Below, in pieces: positions 26,714 through 37,700 of a stretch of 64,000 bases of DNA (position 1 is its first letter; each line of letters opens with the position of its first letter). The DNA is from JALGVA01 sp964617715. GTDB taxonomy: Bacteria > Armatimonadota > Zipacnadia > Zipacnadales > UBA5352. The translations under genes and the position numbers were made by a program. The stretch lies in assembly GCA_964617715.1 (NCBI GenBank), contig CAZTZN010000001.1, positions 1 to 64,000 of the forward strand, read 5' to 3'. The notes beneath the pieces are model-generated. The model saw only the letters and a program-made list of their open reading frames with translations, was not told the origin of the DNA and did not search any database.

Positions 26714-27718
26714 TCACTCGCCCGCGAACCAGTCCTCCGGGATGTGCAGCGACCAGACTTCACTGTTGAGCGGCTCAGCGTGCCCACCGTAGACCCAGAT
26801 CCGGTCGCGGAAGACGACGGCGGAGTGCTCATGCCGGGCCTTCCAGATCACCTGGGACTTCAATTCGGTCCAGTGCACCCCGTCCCGGGTATACCACACA
26901 TCGCCGAAGTTCCCATGCTCGCGGGACCATCCCCCCAGGAGCCACAGCCGGTCGCGGTAGACCACCGTCGAGAACCACAACCGCGGCGCCCACGGGGCGC
27001 AGTCGGTGACCGGCGTCCAGTTCACCCCGTCCTCCGAGCACCACACGTCGTTGAGCGGAACGGTCTCCGGGTGCCAGCGCCCGCCGCCCATGAGCCAGAG
27101 CTTGCCGTCGAACACCACCGCCTGGGCGTGGGTGCGCCGGGGCCAGGCGGCGTGCTCGATCTCCAGCCGCCAGTTCCGGCCGTCGGCGCTGGACCAGACA
27201 TCATGCTTGAGCGTCTGCTCATTGTCATCGTAGAAGTTCTCAGTCCCGCCCATCAGCCACATCCGGTCGCGGAACACGGCGAACGAGGGCGACACTCGCG
27301 CGCACCAGCCGGGGTCATCGGTCTCCAGCGTCCACTGCGCCCCGTCGGTGGACGACCAGACCTTGTTGCTGTTCTCGGCGCCGGGCAGCCTCCGACCGCC
27401 CATGAACCACATCCGACCGCCGAACACCATCGCCGCCGACAGATCACTGTGCTCCCAGGGCGCAACCTCGACCACCCGCGTCCAGTGGATGCCATCGGGC
27501 GACTTCCACACATCCCGCGGGTTGGGGATGTCCGGCGTGAACCACCCGCCCAGGATCCACATGTGACCATCGTAGACGAACTCGCCCTGCGAGTCGCGCG
27601 GTTGCCAGCCGGCCTCGCGCGTCACGCACTCCCAATCCGGGCCCTGCCTCGCATCACTCATGGCGCAGATCCCTCCGATTACTATCAGCCCCGCGACCAC
27701 CGGCAGTCGGTGCATCAT
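26714..27718 (-). CDS. Secreted kelch-repeat beta-propeller
   Basis: ATG 27718 follows a GGAGGG site. The 334-residue product has a signal peptide ending S-D-A-R-Q and then six kelch-like blades. Each has a hydrophobic strand followed by W/R-x-W-x-x-G-G: M-W-I-L-G-G, M-W-F-M-G-G, M-W-L-M-G-G, L-W-L-M-G-G, L-W-L-L-G-G and I-W-V-Y-G-G. Most blades also contain D-V-W-x-S-x-D-G-x-x-W. Six blades make a complete propeller as in galactose-oxidase-like and sialidase-like domains, but no catalytic residues are visible. It lies 20 bases before the barrel hydrolase gene and 43 bases after the GH123-like gene, so it is part of that operon. Binding of a glycan or protein is the likely role. Confidence 0.85.
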   Translation of the reverse strand: MMHRLPVVAGLIVIGGICAMSDARQGPDWECVTREAGWQPRDSQGEFVYDGHMWILGGWFTPDIPNPRDVWKSPDGIHWTRVVEVAPWEHSDLSAAMVFGGRMWFMGGRRLPGAENSNKVWSSTDGAQWTLETDDPGWCARVSPSFAVFRDRMWLMGGTENFYDDNEQTLKHDVWSSADGRNWRLEIEHAAWPRRTHAQAVVFDGKLWLMGGGRWHPETVPLNDVWCSEDGVNWTPVTDCAPWAPRLWFSTVVYRDRLWLLGGWSREHGNFGDVWYTRDGVHWTELKSQVIWKARHEHSAVVFRDRIWVYGGHAEPLNSEVWSLHIPEDWFAGE

Positions 27719-27761
27719 ACACCACCCTCCGGCACCCGCGCGCGCAGCCGTCCGCACCCGG

Positions 27762-30230
27762 CTACAGCTCGGCCAGCTCGGTCAGCGCATCCAGGATCTC
27801 GATGCGTACCCGGTCCTGCACCGCGCGGTCCTTGGGCTCATCCCAGCGATAGCTCGGTTCGGTGTCCATCGCCATCACGCGAGCGACCGCGCTGTCCAGC
27901 AGCTCGCGGGCGGCCGCCACGCGCTCAGCGGGCACGCCGTTCGCCTCCAGCTCCTCGATACGATTGCGCAGCATCGTCAGGTACTCAAAGTCCTCGATGC
28001 CCTCGCGGATGGCCTCCATGTACTTCGCTCCGGTGACCGAGGTGTCATCGAGGTAGAACGGGCAGTAAGGGCCGTTGCCCGTCGCCGGATACTCGTTCCA
28101 GCACGACACCCGCCCGGTGTCGGTGAACGACCAGAAGCACGATCCCATTCCGCCGAGACCGAAGACGTGCCACTCCTGCAGCAGGTAGTAGCTGAACGGG
28201 TCGAAGCTGCGGGCGGGGCCGTCGGCGCTGTAGAGCCAGATCTGCTTGCCCTCCCGGCGCATCTCCTCGAGCAGATCGGTGTACCACTCGCCGCGGGTCA
28301 TGACGTGCTTGCGGTAGGGGCAGATGACATCGAGGGTGTCGAACATCTCCAGCAGCGCGTCCTCGACATTCTGCGGCTGCGGGTCCTCCCAGGTGACGAT
28401 GCCCGGCGCGGCCGCCTCGATGGCCTCGGCCCAGGCGGTGATGATGCGGTATTGCTCGGCGCTATGGGGCTCATCGACCAGCAACACGCCCAACTGGTCG
28501 GGGCGCTTGCCCAACTCGACCATGTGCTCGGCCCAGAAGCGGGCCCAACCGCCGACCTTGCCCTCGAACTCCGGCGTGCCCGTCTGTGCGCCGTCGAAGC
28601 TGTCGCCCACCACCGCGAAGATCAGGTACATGCGGCAGTCCGGCCAGCGCCTCACCCACTCGTCGAAGCTGGCGGTGTCCGGCGCCTCGATGACCCTGCC
28701 CGCGTCGTCGAAGTGGCCGGACCTGGTCCACGCCCCGCTCGCCCACGGGGCGTTGACGTAGTGCTCCTGCAGGTAGGCTTCCAGCGCCTCGTAGTTGTCG
28801 AGCGTGAGGCCGTAGCCGCGCTTGTTGTTGGTGTCGCTCCACCCGCCAACATGCAGTGTCGTGCGGTCGGGGAAGCGCAGCGGGTAGACGCGCAGCCGCA
28901 CCGGGACATCGGTCGCGAAGCCCATCGCTGAGCGCAGCTCGACCACGCCCTCATGCCGGCCGGCGGGCAGGTCCGGGCGGTTGATGGCGATCCACACCTG
29001 GCGGGTCATGCCGCGCGGGACGTCGATCTGCCAGCCGTCGCCGGACCGCCGGGCCTCGGGCAGGGCCGCCGCCACCGAGGTGAACCAGCGCGTGCCCACG
29101 TGCTCGACCTGGTGCACCGTGATCCACTCGGGATTGTCGCCGCCCGGTAGCCCGGTGATGCGCAGACTCAACCGCCGGTCGCGATCCGAGGCGTTGGTGA
29201 TGTTGAACACATCCGCCCGGTACTCGTTGCTCATCATGGCCACCTCGACGACCGCAGGCTCCGCGGTCGTCGGCTCCTCGGACGGCGCCAGCGGCTCCCA
29301 GCGGTGCCTGTCCCACAGGCGCAGCTCCGGCTTGCCCTGCGCGCGCCACACATCGGCCTGCAGCCGGAAGATGTCGGCTTCGAGGGGCGTCATGGGCAGG
29401 ATCGCGATGAAGCCGTCCATGTCGATGGGGGGCATCCCGGCGATCGCGGCGGCAAGCTCATCGGCCCGTGCCTCAAACTCGCCACGCCGGTCGGGAGGCA
29501 GCGCCGCGATGTCGTCGCGCACCGCAGCCAGGTCGCGCTCGAACTGCCGGGCGATCAGGCCGTTGATGCGCATCTGCTCGAGATACGCCTGCACGTCGGT
29601 CAGCGGCTCGGTGTCGTAGGCCAGCGCAAGCCAGGCGTCGTCGCCGCGGGAAACTTCGATCTCGTCGCAGACGGTGTACGGGCCCGCCGGGTCGATGGCC
29701 AGCTTGAGGTAGCGGCCGTGGGTGCGCAGGTTGCCGGTGAAGATGGGCCGCACCGCGTACTGCCCGTATTCCGGGAGTTCGTGCTCGGCCAGGTGCATGG
29801 CGACGAGGTCGCCCACCGGATACCACAACTCGCCGTCGAGACTCACATGCAGCAGGATCCTCGCCGGCCAGTGGACATCGGCGACGCCCGCCGCGGTGTT
29901 GAACGACACTCCCCGGATGGGCAGGTCCTCGCCGAGGTCGAGGGTCACGAACTTCATGCTCATGCCGGTCCAGCCGACCGTGGTCAGTTGGGTCCAGAAG
30001 TGGCCCTCGCTGTACTCGCCGTCGGTGAGCTGCGTCGCATCGCCCTCATCCGCCGTGTCGCGGTAGCGCGGAGGTGGGGCCATGGTGTACGGCTTGCCCA
30101 GGGCAATGTTCTCCCCCAGGTCGGGCAGCGTGGCGCCGGCGTCAGAGGTTGCGTCCGCGGCGGCGGCGAGCAGCCAGGCGCAGGCGAAGGCGAGGGTGCA
30201 TACCGGCAGCAGTCTACGCACGGCGATCAC
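27762..30230 (-). CDS. GH123/DUF4091-like secreted glycosidase with F5/8-type N-terminal domain
   Basis: GTG 30230 (or GTG 30221) starts an 822-residue product with a signal peptide ending A-A-D-A-T. Residues 38-190 look like a discoidin (F5/8 C) carbohydrate-binding domain: N-I-A-L-G-K-P-Y, then L-T-D-G-E-Y and V-T-L-D-L-G-E-D-L-P-I-R-G-V. From about residue 330 the order is that of DUF4091/GH123: a beta domain, a barrel with V-L-L-V-D-E-P-H near 585 (the D-E pair of GH123), and the C-terminal helix R-E-G-I-E-D-F-E-Y-L near 745. GH123 enzymes are beta-N-acetylgalactosaminidases using substrate-assisted catalysis. Activity on N-acetylhexosamines is plausible but unproven. It is the first gene of a four-gene operon. 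Confidence 0.8.
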   Translation of the reverse strand: MIAVRRLLPVCTLAFACAWLLAAAADATSDAGATLPDLGENIALGKPYTMAPPPRYRDTADEGDATQLTDGEYSEGHFWTQLTTVGWTGMSMKFVTLDLGEDLPIRGVSFNTAAGVADVHWPARILLHVSLDGELWYPVGDLVAMHLAEHELPEYGQYAVRPIFTGNLRTHGRYLKLAIDPAGPYTVCDEIEVSRGDDAWLALAYDTEPLTDVQAYLEQMRINGLIARQFERDLAAVRDDIAALPPDRRGEFEARADELAAAIAGMPPIDMDGFIAILPMTPLEADIFRLQADVWRAQGKPELRLWDRHRWEPLAPSEEPTTAEPAVVEVAMMSNEYRADVFNITNASDRDRRLSLRITGLPGGDNPEWITVHQVEHVGTRWFTSVAAALPEARRSGDGWQIDVPRGMTRQVWIAINRPDLPAGRHEGVVELRSAMGFATDVPVRLRVYPLRFPDRTTLHVGGWSDTNNKRGYGLTLDNYEALEAYLQEHYVNAPWASGAWTRSGHFDDAGRVIEAPDTASFDEWVRRWPDCRMYLIFAVVGDSFDGAQTGTPEFEGKVGGWARFWAEHMVELGKRPDQLGVLLVDEPHSAEQYRIITAWAEAIEAAAPGIVTWEDPQPQNVEDALLEMFDTLDVICPYRKHVMTRGEWYTDLLEEMRREGKQIWLYSADGPARSFDPFSYYLLQEWHVFGLGGMGSCFWSFTDTGRVSCWNEYPATGNGPYCPFYLDDTSVTGAKYMEAIREGIEDFEYLTMLRNRIEELEANGVPAERVAAARELLDSAVARVMAMDTEPSYRWDEPKDRAVQDRVRIEILDALTELAEL

Positions 30231-30547
30231 GTCCCGGCCTCAGAGTGAGGATCATGTCGGCAAAGAGCCTATTCGCCCGCCCTGTGGCCTTCCCTGCGTG
30301 CTCGCCGCGTCTCCGTCCACGTGGGCACCGGCAGGTTTCGGTGTCGGCCGGCGATGCGTACCTCGGCCTCACGGTGCCGCGGCGCGACACGAGGCGACCG
30401 GCGCAGGAGGTTCTCCATCCGCCGGCGAAGCGGCGCGGGGTCCCGGATGAGATCCACGTAACCGGCTGAGGCGGCGGGCTCGGGCGGGGCTGAAGTGGCC
30501 GTGAACGCGCCGCGCGTCCGTGGGGAGACGGGCTGAGGAGGCGTGCC
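30231..30547. other. Divergent intergenic region
   Basis: This 317-base stretch lies between the divergent GH123-like and aminotransferase genes and must hold promoters for both. No convincing -35/-10 pair, operator or hairpin was found. A minus-strand open frame crosses it but continues antisense through the aminotransferase and has no family resemblance. Confidence 0.5.
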
Positions 30548-31828
30548 ATGAGTGAGTTGGCTCTGCTGGGAGGACAACCGGCCGTAACCAACCCACCCAG
30601 TGAGCGCTGGGTGCAGGTCAATGACGAAGTCAAGACCGCCGTCATGAGTCTGCTCGACCAGGGCATCATCAGTATCTCCGGCCCGACCGGCGTGGTCGGC
30701 GAGTTCGAGGCGGAGTTCGCCGCGATGACCGGCAGCCGCTATGCTCTGGCGATGAACAGCGGCACCGCCACGCTGCACAGCGCCTACTTCGCGGTGGGCG
30801 TGGGCCCCGGCGACGAGGTGCTGGTGCCCAGCTACACCTGGCACGCCAGCGCCACGCCGGTCATCCACTGCGGTGCCACGCCGGTGTTCTGCGACATCCG
30901 CCCCGACTCGTTGACCATCGACCCCGACGACGTCGAGCGGCGCATCACCGAGCGCACGAAGGCGCTGTGTGTGGTCCACGTGTGGGGCAATGTCTGCGAC
31001 ATGGAGCGACTGTGCGAGATCGCGCAGCGACACGATCTCGCGCTCATCGAGGATGCCAGCCACGCCCATGGGGCACAGTGGCGAGGCCGCCCGGTGGGCA
31101 GCCTGGGCCACATCGGCTGCTTCAGTCTGCAGGGCAGCAAGGCGGTCAGCGGCGGCGAGGCGGGCGTGGCGGTGACCGATGACCCCGAGCTGCTCGACCG
31201 CATGATCCTGCTGGGGCACTTCGGCCGCCCGCGTGTGGGCGCAGTGGAGGTGGTGAACGAGATCGGCGACATGAGCCTGGGCATCAAGTATCGCGCGCAT
31301 CCGTGGGCCATCGCCATGGCCCTGGTCGGGCTGCGGCGCCTGCCGGAGCTGAACCAGAGGCGCACCGCCAACTACGAATTACTGAACGATGAACTGCGCG
31401 ACTGCCCGGGCCTGGAGGTCATCGACCCCCTGCCGGGAGCCACGCGGGGAGGCTACCTTGAGTACAAGTTCAAGCTCTCCGCCGACGCCGTGCGCATGGC
31501 GAGCCGCGAGCGCATCGTGGCGGCGATGGCCGCCGAGGGAGCGCCGGTGAGCGCCGACCGCTACTCGGACCTGAACTTCACCTACGGTCTGCTGCACGCC
31601 GCGCCGCTGTTCACCGGCATCAACCGACAGGAGCTGGGCGGCTGCTTCTATGACCCCACGCGGCCGCACTCCCCGCCGCGACCGACGCTGCCGGTGGCCG
31701 AGACGCTCAATCAGCGCCTGATCGGGCTGCCGGGCTTCATCGACGTGGAACGTGAGTCACTGGCCGAGGTCGCCGCGGCGATGCGCAAGGTGATGACGCA
31801 CCTCGAAGAGCTGGCCCGGCCGGCGTAG
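30548..31828 (+). CDS. DegT/DnrJ/EryC1/StrS-type PLP aminotransferase
   Basis: ATG 30548 follows GAGGAGG. The 426-residue cytoplasmic protein has the family's order: a GP-x-G-V-V-G-E-F-E-x-E-F start, A-M-N-S-G-T-A-T-L-H near residue 75, V-L-V-P-S-Y-T-W-H-A-S near 95, and I-E-D-A-S-H-A-H-G near 171. The Schiff-base lysine is K198 in S-L-Q-G-S-K-A-V-S-G-G-E-A-G. Members transaminate keto-sugars to amino-sugars, or act as dehydratases in deoxysugar and aminocyclitol synthesis. No nucleotide-sugar gene lies next to it, so the substrate cannot be set. It is transcribed alone, divergent from the glycosidase operon and convergent with the next cluster, 22 bases apart. Confidence 0.9.
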   Translation: MSELALLGGQPAVTNPPSERWVQVNDEVKTAVMSLLDQGIISISGPTGVVGEFEAEFAAMTGSRYALAMNSGTATLHSAYFAVGVGPGDEVLVPSYTWHASATPVIHCGATPVFCDIRPDSLTIDPDDVERRITERTKALCVVHVWGNVCDMERLCEIAQRHDLALIEDASHAHGAQWRGRPVGSLGHIGCFSLQGSKAVSGGEAGVAVTDDPELLDRMILLGHFGRPRVGAVEVVNEIGDMSLGIKYRAHPWAIAMALVGLRRLPELNQRRTANYELLNDELRDCPGLEVIDPLPGATRGGYLEYKFKLSADAVRMASRERIVAAMAAEGAPVSADRYSDLNFTYGLLHAAPLFTGINRQELGGCFYDPTRPHSPPRPTLPVAETLNQRLIGLPGFIDVERESLAEVAAAMRKVMTHLEELARPA

Positions 31829-31850
31829 CCGGACGCGACGGCTTCGCCCA

Positions 31851-34670
31851 TCATCGCACCTCGACGACGGTCGCGTCCCCTGCCGCCAGCTCGACGGCGA
31901 AGGCCAGCGGCACCGCCCCGGTCGTCTCCAGCGCCTGCCCCGACGGCAGGTCCGTGACCGCACGCGCCGCACCCGCCCCCAACCGGTCGAGGTCAACGTG
32001 CACGGTCGTCCGCACCACCTCCGCGGCATGGTTGTGCAGGCTCAGCAGCAGGTTCGCGCCCGAGCCGAAGCGCTCGATGGTCACGCGCTCGTCATCCGCC
32101 CACGCCCAGGGTACCGGCTCCCAGCCCGCCGCCGACATACGCCGCAAGATCGGCAGGTAGCGCGCGTAGAGCGCCGCGATTTCGGTATCCGGCGCGAAGC
32201 GACTCGCGCTCGCGTAGCCGCCCGGGAAGACGCCCATGGGCAGATGCGCGCGGATGAACGGCTCCTGATAGTGCTCCGGCCGCATCGGCAGGGACACCAC
32301 CTGCTTGTGATACGCCAAAACTCGCGCCAGGGGGCTCGCGCCCTCAAGATTCCACTCCAGCCCGTTCACGTCCAGCAGGTGTTGGGCGAAGCAGAACGGC
32401 TGCACGCAGGTGTTGGCCATCAGCCACTTGCCCTCCGCCTCGAGCCGACGCTTGAGTTCGGCGGTCCACTCGTACATGATGCTGTCGCCGGTCACGACCG
32501 GGCGGAAGTCGCCGGCGGCGAAGGTCACCGGGAAGTCACAGGCGGCGAGGTGCTCGCGGTCGAAATCGAGCGTGCGCGCGTTGGAGAAGAAGTTGTCGAG
32601 GCCGAACCCATCCGGCTCGGCGCCTTCCGCCCGGTAGCTCTCGACGGCCGGATCGAGGATGCGGTCGAAGAGGAACCGGCCGTAGCCACCCGGGATGTCC
32701 GGGTCGATGTCGCAGAACGCGCGCCCGGTCCACCAGTCGGTTCCGCCCCAGTCCTCGCGGTTGACCAGATAGCCCACCTGGATGGCGCCGGCGCCATCGA
32801 TGGCCGCCGAGCGCTTCACCGCCTCGATCTGATCGCGCAGAAACCGCTCGGCGGCCGCGCGGCCCATGCGTGCCTCGAGGCTCTCGTAGCGACGCCGTCC
32901 GGTCGCGTTCGCGCGCGCCGACAGGATCACCGCTCGTGGATCCGCTGCGTCGAGGAGGGCACGCATCGCCCCCGTGCACTCCTCCCGACTCGGGCGGTGG
33001 TCAAATTCCCCGAGGTCCGCGAAGAACCGAGCCGAGTCACTGTAGAGGAACGAGTAGACGCCGCGTGCGTCGTCGAAGGCCACCGCCTCCGGGCCCGCTG
33101 GCCCCCAGTGGTAGAGGAAGCCGAGCTGCTCGAAGTTGGGCACGTCGGCGAGGTTGCCCCACGCCACCCAGCCACCGTCATCGAGCATGCGCTTCTCGAA
33201 CAGCTCGGGGAAGATCCGGTAGTAGCGCTCGGCGGCCGCGCGCAGACCCCAGCGCGGGTCGCAGCGGTAGATGGTGAAGTGGAAGCGCGCCCGATTCGGG
33301 AACTTCGCGGTCGCCTCGGTCAGGCCCAGGTCCACCGCCAGGAAGAACTGTCCGGTGGCCGGGCAGGCGGCGATGCGGTGCAGGATCGGGTAGTCCATCG
33401 GGACCGCCAGCGCCAGGCCCTCGTCGGCAGCGATGCAGCCGAAGGGCAGCACCGAGTGCCGGCCGTTGGCGCCGGCGGAGATGCTGTCGAAGGCGCCGAG
33501 GGTAAGGTTGCCCTCCGCCGGTCGGGTCGCGACAATGCCGTCCCACCAGGTGGCCGAACCACTCGGGAAGGGCAGTGCGAAGTAGACCGTGATGGCGCGG
33601 TCACTGTCGCGCCGGTTGGTGACGGTCACGGTCACGCTGATGTGATCGCCCATCGCCGCGTAGAGCGCCTGCAGGTCAAGGTCCAGCCCCGGGGCGCTCA
33701 GGGTCGCGAGCAGATCGCCTTCGACCTCGCGCACCCGGCCCTCGGCCACCACCGGCGGCGAGTCGGCCGCGACATCACGCGCGAGCAGCCCCACCGGTGG
33801 CGCCTCGCCCGCGGGCAGCACCTCCGCGCCATCGAGCGTCACCGACGCGAGCCGGCCCGCCGCGTCGAAGCCGAGCGTCAACCCGTCGTCGGTGGCGACG
33901 GTCGCGGTCGCAGGCCCCCGCGCGGCCCCGAGAAGCTGCACGCGCGGCGTGGGCCGCAGGTCGAAGTTTACGAGCGCGGGGGCGGTGGTCAGTTGCTCGA
34001 CCACCTCCGGCGTGAGCGGCGCTTCCGCCACGACCGGCGCCACTCCCGCCGGGAAGGTGATCGACTGATCCTCGCTGAGCTGCAGGTCGAGCCGCCACCA
34101 CCCGGCCCGCCCCGGGGCGACCGGCACGGTGACCTCGACCGTCTCATACAGGGGCAGTTCGCGGGCGGCCACCACCGTGCCGTCGGGCGCGCGTAGCTCC
34201 ATCGAGCCCGCCTCGCCGCTGAACCTCAGGGAGACCTCGCCCAGGTCCTCGGGCACCAGGAAGAAAAGCGGGCGCGCGATGTCGATGACGTTCACCTGCC
34301 GCGTGGCGCCGACATCCACGACGATGATTGCGCCTTCCGCATCCACGCTGAAGGCGTTCATCCCGGGGTTGGCGTCGAGCAGATAGGCGCCCCCGGCCGG
34401 TGGGACCTCGACCGTTTCCGACTCGCCGGGCTCCAGCCGGCCCTGGGCCGCGGTGTTGCCCAGGGGCGCGAACAGCCGCCACACCAGGGCATCCGGGTAG
34501 CCGAGGCTGGCGCGGATGGCGGTCAGGTGCACCGTGATCGGCCGGTCGGCATTCCCGACCAGCAGCAGCGTATGCTGCTTGCGGAAGTGCGTCGGCTCCG
34601 ACTGAGCCGATGCCGACGCTGCCGACAGCAGCGTCAGAGCGATCGTGACGGCGATGATCGCACGCATCAT
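31851..34670 (-). CDS. Large secreted glycan-active-like protein of unknown family
   Basis: ATG 34670 follows GAGGAGGCGCG. The 939-residue product has a signal peptide (L-T-L-L-S-A-A-S-A-S-A-Q). Residues 30-480 are beta-rich, including I-S-V-T-V-T-V-T-N-R-R and L-G-L-T-E-A-T-A-K-F strands typical of supersandwich domains. From about 490 on, the sequence looks like a TIM barrel (G-W-V-A-W-G-N-L-A-D, G-A-I-Q-V-G-Y-L, D-G-F-G-L-D-N-F-F near 687-695, then W-L-M-A-N-T-C near 757). D-G-F-G-L-D is the best candidate for a catalytic-acid strand. A short beta domain ends the chain. No named GH family is assigned. It begins 53 bases after the stop of the 1047-residue neighbour and is probably its operon partner. 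Confidence 0.7.
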   Translation of the reverse strand: MMRAIIAVTIALTLLSAASASAQSEPTHFRKQHTLLLVGNADRPITVHLTAIRASLGYPDALVWRLFAPLGNTAAQGRLEPGESETVEVPPAGGAYLLDANPGMNAFSVDAEGAIIVVDVGATRQVNVIDIARPLFFLVPEDLGEVSLRFSGEAGSMELRAPDGTVVAARELPLYETVEVTVPVAPGRAGWWRLDLQLSEDQSITFPAGVAPVVAEAPLTPEVVEQLTTAPALVNFDLRPTPRVQLLGAARGPATATVATDDGLTLGFDAAGRLASVTLDGAEVLPAGEAPPVGLLARDVAADSPPVVAEGRVREVEGDLLATLSAPGLDLDLQALYAAMGDHISVTVTVTNRRDSDRAITVYFALPFPSGSATWWDGIVATRPAEGNLTLGAFDSISAGANGRHSVLPFGCIAADEGLALAVPMDYPILHRIAACPATGQFFLAVDLGLTEATAKFPNRARFHFTIYRCDPRWGLRAAAERYYRIFPELFEKRMLDDGGWVAWGNLADVPNFEQLGFLYHWGPAGPEAVAFDDARGVYSFLYSDSARFFADLGEFDHRPSREECTGAMRALLDAADPRAVILSARANATGRRRYESLEARMGRAAAERFLRDQIEAVKRSAAIDGAGAIQVGYLVNREDWGGTDWWTGRAFCDIDPDIPGGYGRFLFDRILDPAVESYRAEGAEPDGFGLDNFFSNARTLDFDREHLAACDFPVTFAAGDFRPVVTGDSIMYEWTAELKRRLEAEGKWLMANTCVQPFCFAQHLLDVNGLEWNLEGASPLARVLAYHKQVVSLPMRPEHYQEPFIRAHLPMGVFPGGYASASRFAPDTEIAALYARYLPILRRMSAAGWEPVPWAWADDERVTIERFGSGANLLLSLHNHAAEVVRTTVHVDLDRLGAGAARAVTDLPSGQALETTGAVPLAFAVELAAGDATVVEVR

Positions 34671-34723
34671 CGCGCCTCCTCAGTGTCCGGCCGGCGACTG
34701 CGACTCGCGCCCCTCACCTGAGT

Positions 34724-37700
34724 TCAGTCGGCCACAGTCATCTCGTAGCGCGTCGTCCAGCTCTGGCCGCTGGCGAGCGTCTGCCTGCGGTACATCCACT
34801 CGAGCGTGTAGCGGCCCTGTTCGGTGCCGCCCCACCAGCGATAGAGCTGCAACAGCGCAGGCTCGGCGGTGACGGTCACGCGCGGGCCGTCGGGCGCGCC
34901 CAGCGTGAACCGCGGCTCGGCCAGCGTCGTGTCGGTGGGTTTGCCCCCGGGGACGGCCTCGTCCTCGGCCACGCCCGCCATCATCGCCCACACCTCGCGC
35001 GGCTGCTCCGGACCGGCGTAGACCTGCTCGCCCCCGGGCGTGTGGATGGTCAGCGTCGGGGTCGGCCCCAGTTGCAGCGCGCCGTGCGACCAGTAGCTGA
35101 ACTCGTGCACGTCGGGCGACTCGTTGCGCACCGTGATCGTGACCTGCACCGATATGCCGGTCTCGGGGACGGCCCAGGTCTTCTCCAGCACCAGCCCGCC
35201 CAGCGCCCAATGGGAGAGTTCCCGCCGGAAGCTCACGATGGCGCGGCCCGCCTTGATCTCGCGCGCGACCAGCTCGTAGTCGGCCTGACCGTCCTCGCTC
35301 GAACGCGCCTCCTCCGGCCACCAGAACCGATCCTGAGCGAAGCCCGCGCCGTCGAAGCGGCTCACCAGTTCCCGGCCGTCCCCGTGCACCTGCCACGACC
35401 ACAGGTTGCCCGACGGGCCGAGGCCCAGGTCCTGGTCGGCCGAGGCCACGTGTATCTCGGCGTTGCCATCGCCGTCGAGGTCCGCCCAGTCGATGGTCAG
35501 CTCGCCCTCGCGGATCGTGGCGGCCCCACCGCGCGCCTGCGCCTCAGCGCTGCGGGCCGCGAAGCGCTCGCGCACCTCGGCCTCGGAGACGCTGCCGGTG
35601 AAACCCGCTTCGGGCGCCCGGCGGCTGAGCACCAGCATCCCCGCGCTCAACGCCGGCACCTCGAAGTGCAGGCCCGCCGCCAGCTCCTCCGCCGTCCACG
35701 TCTCCCCCTGTGCGGGCGCCAGCGCCCCGCGGGTCACCGGATCATAGGCATACCAGGCACCGTCGGGGGCGTCCTCGACGCCGACCAGCATGGTCGCCGG
35801 CTTGTCGCCGTGCATGTTGCACACCGCCGCCAGGATCTCGCCATCGCGCTCGAAGGCGAAGGCCAGCGCGAACCGGTCCCACTGCGGCGAGGTGATGCTC
35901 ACCGTGCCGGTCGCGGTCTGCACCTGCGTCTCGCTCTCAGGCAGCACATGCACAGTGATCCCCTCCGGGTCGCGCTTCCCCTCGAAGACGAAGTCCTCGA
36001 CCGTCGCCAGGTCGCGCATGGCGCGGGAGATCTCCCACACATACTCCATGTCCATCCCGCGCACCAGATCCGGCCAGTGGCAGTAGCCGACCGCGCCCAG
36101 GAAGGCGGGGGTGAGGAAGTCGAAGTACATGCTGCGCGGCGCCTTGACCGCCGGCTTGCCGCCGTCGGCGACCATACTCGTGCTGGTCACCGGCCACAGC
36201 CGGGATTCGGGCAGGTAGTCGCGCATCCCGGCCACATTGCGCGCGAAGGCCATCGGGCTCGCGGTGTAAATCATGGGCAGATGGATGAGATTCGGAAGGT
36301 CGTCATAGGCCCGGTAGTCCACATGACGGTCGGGCGGCATGCCGGAGCCCTGGCTGATGGCGATGTCCAGGTCGGGACGGATGCCGTGCACGTGTTGCGC
36401 CCACAGCCGCACGACCTCACTGAGCTGCCAGGTGCGGAAGGCGAGGAAGCGCTCGCGCAACTCGCCCTGCAGCCGCTCCGGCGTCAGCGTCGCCGGGTCG
36501 AGGCCCTCGCGTGCGGCGAAGGCCGCCACCGTGTCCGGGTCGTCCCACTGCGGGTTACGCAGGGCGTTGCGCGGCTCCCAGTCCCAGAACGCCCCGCTGA
36601 TGATCGGGCTCAGGCTGCGGTAGCGGTCGGCGTAGGGCTCGAAGGCGGCGGTGCCCTGTGCGATGATACGCGTCTCGGCCCCGGGCCCTGAGATGAGCTT
36701 GAGGTAGTCCCGCGGGATGTCCGCCCACAGCTCGCCACCGTCCTCGCGCAGACGCTCCTGCAGGTACGCGCGCCAGCCGGTCGGGGCGACGGCCGCCAGG
36801 TGGCGGGTCACGCCCATCCCGCGAATCATCTCATACACGCGCGGCCACAGCGGCTCGGGCACATCGCGAAACAGGCCCCAACAGAAGAAGCCCTGGTAGC
36901 GCGTGGGCCGCGGCCCTTCGGGCAGGGGCGGCAGCACCCGCAGCGGCACCCGCCGCTCCTCCAGCGCCCGGCCATCGACCACCGCCTGCACGTAGGCGGC
37001 GGCGTCATCGGCCACCTCTCCGGCGTCCAGCCACAGCGTCAGTCCGCAATGCGAGATGGTGCTGCGCAGCCCTCTCAGCACTTCATCTGTGAGCGCGATC
37101 CGGTAGCGCGTGAGCCGCTCGTCGCCACGCGTGATCGGCGCGCCCTCGCCCAGCAGGCCGAAGTCGCCCACGCCCGGGGGCAGGTCGAGCAGCAGCTCCG
37201 CCGTCTCGAACCGGCTCCGATCCCCCATGAGCATGACGCGCACGAAGTTGGGCGCGCCCTGCACCAGCGGCCAGACGCCGCCCCGCCCGTACTCGGCCGG
37301 GTAGAGCCGCATGGTCAGCGGGTCGGTGACCGCGCGCAGTACCACGTCATCGAACGAGACCGTCCCGAGATCGAAGGCCCTGAGCAGCACGACCACCGCC
37401 CTGATGCCGGGGCGGATGTTTATGTCGAAGTCGAAGGGCGTCCACTGCGTCTCCGCGTCCAGGGGCAGGTAGAGCGTGTCGGCGACCGGGGCGCCGGAGT
37501 CCCCCGGTGCGGGTGGCTGGGCGTAGAGCTGCACCTGGACACGCGCCTGCGTGCCCTCGCTGACCCGGTAGAAGCCGGTGAGCTTGAGCAGGCCCTCGGG
37601 CACCTCGACCGGGGCCGAGATCAGAACGCTGCGCACCGCCTCGTCACCGGCGTTGTCCACGCCGACCAGGCCGGCGGCGCGCTCACCCGAGTGCGCCTCC

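Noticed and set aside
30269..31300. A minus-strand frame through the divergent region at 30231-30547
   Set aside because: Most of it is antisense to the DegT-type aminotransferase, and the intergenic part shows no family resemblance.
31998..34196. A 732-codon open frame on the plus strand
   Set aside because: It is antisense to the 939-residue secreted protein; the latter has a signal peptide and a strong ribosome binding site.
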